Shown here one piece after another: positions 57,962-64,000 of a stretch of DNA of 64,000 nucleotides. A program made the translations under genes and the position numbers. The stretch's first letter is position 1. Each line of letters starts with the position of its first letter. The notes beneath the pieces were generated by a model. The model ran no database searches. It was not told the origin of the DNA and was given only the letters and a program-made list of their open reading frames with translations. The stretch spans positions 62,001-126,000 of the forward strand of contig NZ_JANZKJ010000001.1 in NCBI RefSeq assembly GCF_025642975.1, given 5' to 3'. Source of the stretch: Pseudomonas sp. RIT-PI-S. GTDB taxonomy: Bacteria > Pseudomonadota > Gammaproteobacteria > Pseudomonadales > Pseudomonadaceae.

Positions 57962-58507
57962 TCAGAAGTTCGCCGGCGTGTTCGCGCTGATGATTTCCGC
58001 CTCGTCCTGGCCGATGTTCTTGAAGCTGTGCGGCAGGGTGGTGGAAAAGTAATAGCCATCGCCGGGCTGCAGGATGCTGACTTCGCCGTTGATGGTCAGC
58101 TCGATGGTGCCCCGCGTAACCAGCCCGCATTCTTCCCCTTCAGGGTGCACGATAGGTTCGCCGCTGTCCGCGCCAGGCGCATACAGTTCGCGAAGCATGC
58201 GCATTTCCCGATTCTTGACCGTGGCGCCCACCAGCAGCAGGCGCACACCATGGCGGCCGAGGTCTGGCTGGGTGGCGGCGCGGAAGATGTGCGGGTTTTC
58301 GACCGGCGCTTCGTCGGGGGTGAAGAAATCCGCCAAGGACATGGGAATGCCTTCGAGCAGTTTTTTCAGTGAACTGACCGAAGGGCTGACGCGGTTCTGC
58401 TCGATCAACGAAATCGTGGCGTTGGTTACGCCACTGCGCCTGGCCAACTCTCGTTGGGAGAGTTGGTGGCGTTCACGCACCATTTTCAGTCGTGGCCCGA
58501 TGTCCAT
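57962..58507 (-). CDS. XRE-family regulator with cupin domain
   Basis: A 181-residue transcription regulator: helix-turn-helix at about 6-60 (LSQRELARRSGVTNATISLIEQN, MSLADFF), cupin at about 105-175 (EPIVHPEGEECGLVTRG, GDGYYFSTTLPHSFKN). The layout is that of PuuR/PsdR-type regulators of amine, amino-acid or peptide use. Its target is unknown; no obvious regulated operon adjoins it. It lies 41 bases downstream of nadC, separated by a terminator. Confidence 0.87.
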   Translation of the reverse strand: MDIGPRLKMVRERHQLSQRELARRSGVTNATISLIEQNRVSPSVSSLKKLLEGIPMSLADFFTPDEAPVENPHIFRAATQPDLGRHGVRLLLVGATVKNREMRMLRELYAPGADSGEPIVHPEGEECGLVTRGTIELTINGEVSILQPGDGYYFSTTLPHSFKNIGQDEAEIISANTPANF

Positions 58508-58525
58508 AGCACCCTTATCGATGGG

Positions 58526-58548
58526 AAAGAAAACGCGGCCGGGGCCGC
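58526..58548 (-). terminator. Terminator of nadC
   Basis: On the minus strand GCGGCC-CC-GGCCGC (58548-58535) is followed by GTTTTCTTTCCC, immediately after the nadC stop codon. Confidence 0.7.
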
Positions 58549-59397
58549 TTACAGGCTCAGGCGCATCGACAGGTCGACCGCCTTCACATCCTTGGTGAGG
58601 GTACCGATGGAGATGTAGTCCACACCGGTTTCGGCAACCTCGCGCAACGTGCTGTCATTGATGCCGCCGCTGGCTTCGAGCCGCGCACGGCCTGCGGTAA
58701 GGCGTACAGCCTCGCGCATGTCGGCCAGGCTCAGCTCGTCGAGCATGATGATGTCCGCGCCGCCGTCGAGCGCCTGGTTGAGTTCATCGAGGTTCTCGAC
58801 CTCGACTTCCACCGGCTTGCCAGGGGCGATACCGTGCGCTGCTTTGATGGCAGCGCCGATCCCGCCACAGGCGGCGATATGGTTTTCCTTGATCAGGAAC
58901 GCATCGTACAGGCCGATCCGGTGGTTGTCGCAGCCGCCACAGGTGATGGCATATTTTTGTGCAAGGCGCAGCCCTGGTAGGGTTTTGCGGGTGTCCAGCA
59001 GGCGCACCGCGGTATGCCCTACCTGATCGGCATAATGCCGAGCGCGGGTGGCCACGCCCGACAGCAGCTGAAGGAAATTCAACGCCGAGCGCTCGCCCGT
59101 CAGCAGCGAACGCGCTGGGCCCTCCAGCGAAAACAATACCTGGCCAGGCGCCGCACGGTCGCCGTCCACAACCTGCCAATGCACCGCTACCCGCGGGTCG
59201 AGCTGGCGGAACACTCCATCGACCCAAGCACTTCCGGCGATCACGCAGGCATCGCGGGTGATTACACTGGCCCGCGCCAGCCGTTCGGCGGGGATCAGCT
59301 GGGCCGTGATATCGCCAGCGCCCACGTCTTCGAGCAATGCGCGGCGCACGTTGGCGTCGATTTCGGCGGCCAGTTCAGCGATCCGTACGTTGGGCAT
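58549..59397 (-). CDS. nadC: Nicotinate-nucleotide pyrophosphorylase
   Basis: Quinolinate phosphoribosyltransferase of NAD synthesis. It has 282 residues; quinolinate/PRPP-binding segments are [26 protein letters not shown] and FLIKENHI, then the barrel end [35 protein letters not shown] 59397 ([13 protein letters not shown]) is the family start. It is adjacent to ampDE across DUF1631, as in other pseudomonads. Confidence 0.97.
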   Translation of the reverse strand: MPNVRIAELAAEIDANVRRALLEDVGAGDITAQLIPAERLARASVITRDACVIAGSAWVDGVFRQLDPRVAVHWQVVDGDRAAPGQVLFSLEGPARSLLTGERSALNFLQLLSGVATRARHYADQVGHTAVRLLDTRKTLPGLRLAQKYAITCGGCDNHRIGLYDAFLIKENHIAACGGIGAAIKAAHGIAPGKPVEVEVENLDELNQALDGGADIIMLDELSLADMREAVRLTAGRARLEASGGINDSTLREVAETGVDYISIGTLTKDVKAVDLSMRLSL

Positions 59398-59700
59398 GGA
59401 GTACTCCGGGGGCAAATTCGGGGGCGATTATAGGGCAGTGCCCCGCTGCTGCGTACCCCGCACGACGTAGGTCCGGCAATTTGGGTTTTTTATCGCCAAG
59501 GTGGGAGCTTTTCGTATTCGGCGCGGTCTATGCGTCATTGAGCGATTGCAAAAACGGTACGGCCAAGGCATTCGAGATGTGGTTCACAACCTCGAACGCC
59601 CAGGAATTGACGTCACAAGTTTGGCGAATCATGCTCTTAACTTCCAAACCGGCGCATGTTTGTGTTTTACAAGCCCAACCTTCAACACCAGGAGCCAGTC
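59398..59700. other. Divergent promoter region of nadC and the DUF1631 gene
   Basis: No gene. A perfect TATAAT on the minus strand (59432-59427) is a likely nadC -10 box, without a good -35. On the plus strand TTGACG (59607-59612), 17 bases and CATGCT (59630-59635) could serve the DUF1631 gene; its -35 lies in a palindrome TGACGTCA (59608-59615). Confidence 0.45.
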
Positions 59701-61917
59701 ATGGCCACAGATGGCAAAGTGGTACCGCTCAAGGTACCTAACGACGAGGCAGCTTCGGCTCCCTTGGCCCGTTTGCCCGTGGTGCTTTTGCAGGTGCGTG
59801 ATAAAGCCGCGCAGCAATTGAAGGAAGGGTTGCAAGCCCTCTTCGACAACGCCGATGACACCCTGTTCGAAATGGCTGACAAGGCCTTGAACAACGTTGA
59901 CCAGAATACTTTTTTCGAAGCCATGCGCGACCTGCGGCTCAAGCGCAAGAATATCGAGCGCGGTTTCCTGGAAAAATTCTACGAATCCTTCGTGCGCATT
60001 GGCCAATACGAGGTAGGCGATATCCCCTCGGCGGCGATGACCTACGACAAGCTGGCGCTGGTGCCTAACGACGAGCTAGAGCGCACGGTGGCGCTGGATG
60101 CGATGGTCGGCAAGGTCCTGGCCCGCGATGGCCTGGCGCTCACCCAGTTGACCACCCGCTTGAACACCCTGGTGCCGCGCAAGCTCACCGATGACAGCAA
60201 CCCCCTTGGCCCAGCCATGCTCTGCGAGTACTTCCTCCAGGCCGGGCGCAGCCTGGGCGTGGAGATCAAGGTCAAGTTGATCATCCTCAAGCTGTTCGAC
60301 AAATATGTGCTCAGCGACACCGACCACCTGTATTCGGACGCCAACCATCTGCTCATCGCCACGGGCATTCTCCCGGAGCTAAAGGCAGCGCCTAGCCGGC
60401 GCGCGGAAGACCGCTCTGCCAGCGCCCGCAAGCGCAGCGCCGAAGCGCCCGTTGAGAGCCCCGCGCTGCGCCAGCCGGCCCCGCTGGACGAGAGTGTGCG
60501 TGAGGTGTTCTCCGCGTTGCAGGAACTGCTGCACGCCGTACGTGGCAGCGTGGCCCCCAAGCTCGACAGCCATGCCGATGCACAACCGATTTCCACCAAT
60601 GACTTGCTGCGCCTGCTTTCCCATTTGCAGCAGTACGTTCCGGCCAATGCAACCAGCCACGAGGACTATGACCTGCGTTACCAGCTCGAGCAGCTGTTGA
60701 CCCGGGTGAGCGTGAAGAGTGGCAAGTTCCGCGTGGTGGGGGGCGTGGACGAGGACGTGATCAACCTGGTGGCGATGCTCTTCGAGTTTATCCTCGATGA
60801 TCGCAACCTGCCGGATTCGCTCAAGGCACTGATCGGCCGCCTGCAGATCCCCATGCTCAAGGTTGCCGTGCTGGATAAGAGCTTCTTCAGCCGCGGGGCA
60901 CATCCGGCCCGACGCCTGCTGAATGAGATCGCCACCGCCGCCATGGGCTGGAGCAGCCGGGACGAATCCCAGCGCGATGCCTTGCACGCACGGATCGAGC
61001 AGATCGTGCAGCGCCTGCTCAATGACTTCGTCGATGACCCTTCGCTATTCTCGGAGTTGCTGGTGGACTTCCTGGCCTTTACCGGTGAAGAGCGCCGCCG
61101 TAGCGAGCTGCTGGAACAGCGCACCCGTGACGCCGAGGAAGGCCGGGCGCGCGCCGAGATGGCGCGCATGCAGGTTCAGTCCGAGCTTAACCGTCGGCTG
61201 GTCGGCAAAACCCTTCCGCACGTGGTGGTCCGCCTGCTGGAAGAAGCGTGGAGCAAGTTCTTGCTTCTGACCTGGCTCAAGCATGGCGGGCACTCCGAGG
61301 AGTGGAAAGCAGGGTTGGCCACCATGGATCAACTGATCTGGAGCGTGGCGCCCCATGACGACCCGCATAGCCGGCTCCGCCTGCTGGAACTGGTGCCTGG
61401 CTTGCTCAAGTCGTTGCGCGAAGGTTTGACCAGTTCGGCGTTTGATCCTTTCGCTACCAGCCAGTTCTTCAGCCAGCTGGAGAGCCTGCACGTCCAGGCC
61501 TTCCAGCGCGAAACCCTCGGCGCCAGCCTGCCAGACCCCGCCAACGACCCATCCATGGTGCAGGTGGTAGACGAAATCGTTTTGGAGGGCAGCGAGCCTG
61601 CGGCTCCAACCGAAGCGAACGCTCGGTTGCCCGAGGATGATCCCGCCCTGCGTCAGGTCGACGGCCTGCGCCCGGGTGTATGGGTCGAGCTGCAAGAGGA
61701 TGAAGAAACCCGTTTGCGCTGCAAGCTTACGGCGATCATCGAAAGCACTGGCAAGTATGTTTTCGTCAATCGCACCGGTATGAAAGTGCTTGAGCGGTCG
61801 CGCATGGGCCTGGCTCAGGAATTCCAGCGCGGCAGCATTCGCGTGCTGGATGACAACCTGCTGTTCGACCGCGCCCTTGACGCCGTCGTCGGAAAACTGC
61901 GCAAGCTCAACACGTGA
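59701..61917 (+). CDS. DUF1631 family protein
   Basis: A 738-residue largely helical cytoplasmic protein of unknown biochemical function, often loosely named thymidine phosphorylase. Helical N-terminal part (VRDKAAQQLKEGLQALFDNADDTLFEMADKA), a charged linker at about 245-270 (RRAEDRSASARKRSAE), a further large helical region, and a beta-rich C-terminal ~110 residues (PGVWVELQEDEETRLRCKL, YVFVNRTGMKVLE) that look PilZ-like, although the RxxxR/DxSxxG residues are not clearly there. ATG 59701 has AGGAG seven bases upstream. No signal or membrane segments. Confidence 0.82.
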   Translation: MATDGKVVPLKVPNDEAASAPLARLPVVLLQVRDKAAQQLKEGLQALFDNADDTLFEMADKALNNVDQNTFFEAMRDLRLKRKNIERGFLEKFYESFVRIGQYEVGDIPSAAMTYDKLALVPNDELERTVALDAMVGKVLARDGLALTQLTTRLNTLVPRKLTDDSNPLGPAMLCEYFLQAGRSLGVEIKVKLIILKLFDKYVLSDTDHLYSDANHLLIATGILPELKAAPSRRAEDRSASARKRSAEAPVESPALRQPAPLDESVREVFSALQELLHAVRGSVAPKLDSHADAQPISTNDLLRLLSHLQQYVPANATSHEDYDLRYQLEQLLTRVSVKSGKFRVVGGVDEDVINLVAMLFEFILDDRNLPDSLKALIGRLQIPMLKVAVLDKSFFSRGAHPARRLLNEIATAAMGWSSRDESQRDALHARIEQIVQRLLNDFVDDPSLFSELLVDFLAFTGEERRRSELLEQRTRDAEEGRARAEMARMQVQSELNRRLVGKTLPHVVVRLLEEAWSKFLLLTWLKHGGHSEEWKAGLATMDQLIWSVAPHDDPHSRLRLLELVPGLLKSLREGLTSSAFDPFATSQFFSQLESLHVQAFQRETLGASLPDPANDPSMVQVVDEIVLEGSEPAAPTEANARLPEDDPALRQVDGLRPGVWVELQEDEETRLRCKLTAIIESTGKYVFVNRTGMKVLERSRMGLAQEFQRGSIRVLDDNLLFDRALDAVVGKLRKLNT

Positions 61918-61998
61918 CGCGCCGCGCTGCCGCGGCGCTGCGCATGGCGGCGGAACAGGGCATACTGCGCCCTGATTCAACGCTTGGAAGGAACCGTT

Positions 61999-62607
61999 AT
62001 GTGCCTCGATGAGGTCCGTCTGGATCCCGTCACCGGATGGTGCGAGGGTGTACGCCATTGCCCGTCCCCCAACTTCAATTCGCGCCCTGGCGGCGAAGTC
62101 TCGCTTCTGGTCATCCACAACATCAGCCTGCCGCCGGGTGAGTTCGGAACCGGGAAGGTGGTGGAGTTCTTCCAGAACCGCCTGAACCCTGCCGAGCACC
62201 CCTATTTCGAAAGCATCGCTGAGCTGACCGTATCGGCGCATTTTCTGATCGAGCGCGAGGGCGGCATCGTCCAGTTCGTTTCCTGCCGCGATCGAGCCTG
62301 GCATGCGGGGGTTTCCACGTTCGATGGCCGCCAGGGCTGCAATGATTTTTCCCTGGGCATAGAACTAGAAGGTACCGATGAACTGCCCTACACCGACGCG
62401 CAGTACCGCAGCCTCAGCCACTTGAGCGAGCAGATCCGCCAGGTGTATCCCGCCATCGTTCCTGCGCGCATCCAGGGGCACTGCCATGTGGCTCCCGAAC
62501 GCAAGACCGACCCTGGCCCGGCATTCGATTGGGGCCGTTATTTTTCCAGCCTGGCACCCGCTGGGCCTGCTCGGCCCGCCGGGGCCAACGGGGAGGAAAC
62601 CGCGTGA
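61999..62607 (+). CDS. ampD: 1,6-anhydro-N-acetylmuramyl-L-alanine amidase AmpD
   Basis: Cytoplasmic zinc amidase of peptidoglycan recycling; its loss derepresses AmpC beta-lactamase in Pseudomonas. It has 202 residues; zinc ligands lie in LVIHNISLP and GHCHVAPERKTDPGPAFDW, and the catalytic-site context FLIEREGGIVQFV, WHAG is intact. ATG 61999 has GGAAGGAA upstream. Its stop overlaps the ampE GTG by 4 bases. Confidence 0.95.
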   Translation: MCLDEVRLDPVTGWCEGVRHCPSPNFNSRPGGEVSLLVIHNISLPPGEFGTGKVVEFFQNRLNPAEHPYFESIAELTVSAHFLIEREGGIVQFVSCRDRAWHAGVSTFDGRQGCNDFSLGIELEGTDELPYTDAQYRSLSHLSEQIRQVYPAIVPARIQGHCHVAPERKTDPGPAFDWGRYFSSLAPAGPARPAGANGEETA

Positions 62608-63446
62608 GTTTTCTGGTGCTGTTGATCGTGGTCTGGGTCGAGAAGTTTTCCGCGTTAAGGTTGCGGATTCAGCAGGATGGCTGGTTTATCCGGGAACTGC
62701 GGGCGCGTGAAGCGCACCTCGGCAGCAGCGGCCGGGCCTGGCTGTTGCTCGGTGTGCTGGTAGGGCTGCCCGTGGCCCTGGTGGCGGTGCTGCTGTGGGC
62801 GCTGGCGGGTATCGCCTACGGTTGGCTGGCGCTGCCGGTGCATTTGCTGGTGTTGATCTATAGCCTGGGGCGCGGCGAACCCAAGGCGGCCACAGGCCCC
62901 TTGCGGGATGCCTGGCGCCGGGGCGATGCCCAGGCGGCCTTGCACGTGGCCGAGCGTGACCTCGGTGTAAGTGCCGAAACCCCCACCGGGCTGGCCGAGC
63001 AGGCCCAGGCGTGGCTGCTGTGGCAGGCGTTCCAGAGCTTTTTCGCCGTGGTGTTCTGGTACAGCCTGCTCGGCCCCGCCTTGGCGCTGGCCTATCGGCT
63101 GCTGGCGTTGATCGCCGAGCACAGCGAAAACCCTGCCTTGCGCGAGCGCGCAGGGCTCTTGAGCCACACCCTCGACTGGCTGCCCGCGCGGGTGCTGGGG
63201 GCAAGCTTTGCCCTCGTGGGCAACTTCGTGGCGGTCTGCCGCTGGACCCTCCACGAATTGCTGGACTGGCAAGGCAGCGCCGCGCGCTTCGTCGCTCACA
63301 CCGGGCGCCTGGCGGCGGACCTGGTGGGCCCTGGCGAACCGGCCGAGCCGGTAGCCGGCCTCGATGCGCTCTGGGCCCTGCTGCAACGCGCAGCGGTGCT
63401 CTGGTATGCCTTGTTCGCGTTGTGGACGCTGCTGTATCGAGGGTGA
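62604..63446 (+). CDS. ampE: AmpE family inner-membrane protein
   Basis: A 280-residue membrane protein coexpressed with AmpD; a role in beta-lactamase regulation or signalling is proposed. Marks are the start SFLVLLIVVWVEKFSALR, a membrane segment near 45-85 (LLLGVLVGLPVALVAVLLWALAGI), VLIYSLGRGEP, FWYSLLGPALALAYRLL, and a C-terminal membrane segment. GTG 62604 overlaps the ampD stop and lies behind GGGAGG; this gives the family N-terminus. Confidence 0.92.
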   Translation: MSFLVLLIVVWVEKFSALRLRIQQDGWFIRELRAREAHLGSSGRAWLLLGVLVGLPVALVAVLLWALAGIAYGWLALPVHLLVLIYSLGRGEPKAATGPLRDAWRRGDAQAALHVAERDLGVSAETPTGLAEQAQAWLLWQAFQSFFAVVFWYSLLGPALALAYRLLALIAEHSENPALRERAGLLSHTLDWLPARVLGASFALVGNFVAVCRWTLHELLDWQGSAARFVAHTGRLAADLVGPGEPAEPVAGLDALWALLQRAAVLWYALFALWTLLYRG

Positions 63447-63476
63447 GGTGGTCGATTGAGCGCCGGAGTTACAAAG

Positions 63477-63592
63477 CCGCCGGCCTCTTACAGTGTCACG
63501 CTGGATCGCTGTAGGGGTAGGCGAGGCCTGCAATCCGTATCACGGAGCTATTTACATAGATCCCGGATACCGGCCTCGCGGGCTTTGTGAGT
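63477..63592. repeat. REP-like remnants between ampE and the TatD-like gene
   Basis: CCGGCCTCTTACAG (63480-63493) and ACCGGCCTCGCGGGCTTTG (from about 63570) resemble halves of the P. putida-type REP element in a 161-base gap without genes. Confidence 0.4.
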
Positions 63593-63607
63593 TCGTTTCT
63601 GCAGTGT

Positions 63608-64000
63608 TCACGCCCAACCAAACACTTCATACGCATTGCGCGTGCTGGCGTCGGCCAGCGTTTGCGGGCTGACGGCCAGAAGCTCGGCCAGCGCCTGGCA
63701 GATAGCCGGCAGATGTGCGGGGCTGTTACGCATGCCCGGGTACATGCTCGGGGCCATGTCCGGGGCGTCGGTTTCCAACACGATGCTCTCCAGCGGCAGC
63801 CGCGGCACCACGCTCCGCAGGCGCAGGGCCTGGGGCCAGGTGGGGGCCCCGCCCAGGCCCAGCTTGAAGCCGAGCTTGAGGTATTCCCGGGCCTCCTCCC
63901 AGCTGCCGGCGAAGGCGTGGATCACGCCTCGCTTGGGCAACGTGTAGCGCTTGAGGGTGGCGATCACCGCGGCATGGCAGTGGCGCACATGCAGCAGCAC
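63608..64000 (-). CDS. TatD-family deoxyribonuclease, 5'-truncated by window edge
   Basis: The C-terminal 130 residues of a TatD/YcfH-type metal-dependent hydrolase; the start lies beyond the window. The TIM-barrel end shows VIHAFAGSWEEAREYLKLGFKLGLGG, the metal Asp in VLETDAPDMAPSMYPGMRNSP, then HLPAICQALAELLAVSPQTLADAS and a terminal TRNAYEVFGW. The PDMAPSMYPG form fits the YjjV-like branch of the family. Confidence 0.88.
   Translation of the reverse strand: MLLHVRHCHAAVIATLKRYTLPKRGVIHAFAGSWEEAREYLKLGFKLGLGGAPTWPQALRLRSVVPRLPLESIVLETDAPDMAPSMYPGMRNSPAHLPAICQALAELLAVSPQTLADASTRNAYEVFGWA

Overview
The window reads as a chromosomal segment of a Pseudomonas (P. putida / P. fluorescens-like). 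The call rests on a GC-rich coding style, on protein sequences that look Pseudomonas throughout, and on a gene order I recognise from pseudomonads: proB-(creA)-rpsT-murJ-ribF-ileS-lspA-fkpB-ispH-fimT/fimU-pilVWXY1E-thiO-pilRS, then bamD-rluD-pgeF-clpB, and later ndh-yacG-coaE-pilD-pilC-pilB-pilA-tRNA-Thr and nadC-ampDE. No phage, IS element, CRISPR array or rRNA was found. The first and last genes (proB and a TatD-family hydrolase) are cut by the window edges.

Layout. 1-9.5 kb: housekeeping genes (proline, ribosomal protein S20, lipid II flippase, flavin, Ile-tRNA synthetase, lipoprotein signal peptidase, isoprenoid IspH), with tight ileS-lspA-fkpB-ispH coupling. 9.4-15.9 kb: the type IV pilus minor-pilin operon fimU-pilVWX-pilY1-pilE, with a divergent fimT. 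15.9-20.2 kb: thiO, then the PilR/PilS two-component pair on the minus strand. 20.3-25.9 kb: bamD, rluD, pgeF and clpB (sigma32-type promoter). 26.2-26.5 kb: a tRNA Asn-Pro-Lys operon with its own promoter and terminator. 26.6-28.0 kb: an AT-richer island of two hexapeptide acyltransferase genes. 28.1-41.6 kb: accessory metabolism. It holds an acyl-CoA synthetase, a giant modular secreted alginate (mannuronan) C5-epimerase fused to an SGNH O-acetylhydrolase, a SulP transporter, an MFS sugar-acid-type transporter with a well-formed promoter and operators, an aromatic aminotransferase and ilvE. 41.9-45.7 kb: a lone hutH with a HutC-like operator, ndh, and a DUF1780 gene. 45.8-51.9 kb: yacG-coaE-pilD-pilC-pilB, divergent from two tandem pilin genes and tRNA-Thr. 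52-57.8 kb: a methyltransferase, an acetyltransferase, two chemoreceptors (one with a FliA promoter) and an EAL protein. 58-64 kb: an XRE-cupin regulator, nadC, a DUF1631 gene, ampDE and the TatD-like fragment.

How the parts fit. The strongest theme is the type IV pilus. Priming minor pilins and the PilY1 tip protein, the assembly ATPase PilB, platform PilC, prepilin peptidase PilD, the PilSR sensor/activator pair and a pilA gene with a textbook sigma54 promoter all lie within 42 kb. FimT carries a C-terminal GRVR motif like that linked to DNA binding, and there are two divergent pilins in tandem. Both suggest that the apparatus may serve DNA uptake as well as motility. The second theme is the cell surface: the epimerase/deacetylase and the two acyltransferases point to exopolysaccharide remodelling. 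The most unusual single object is the 1872-residue epimerase. It has four R-type modules interrupted by two cadherin-like domains, an embedded acetylhydrolase and a long RTX tail.
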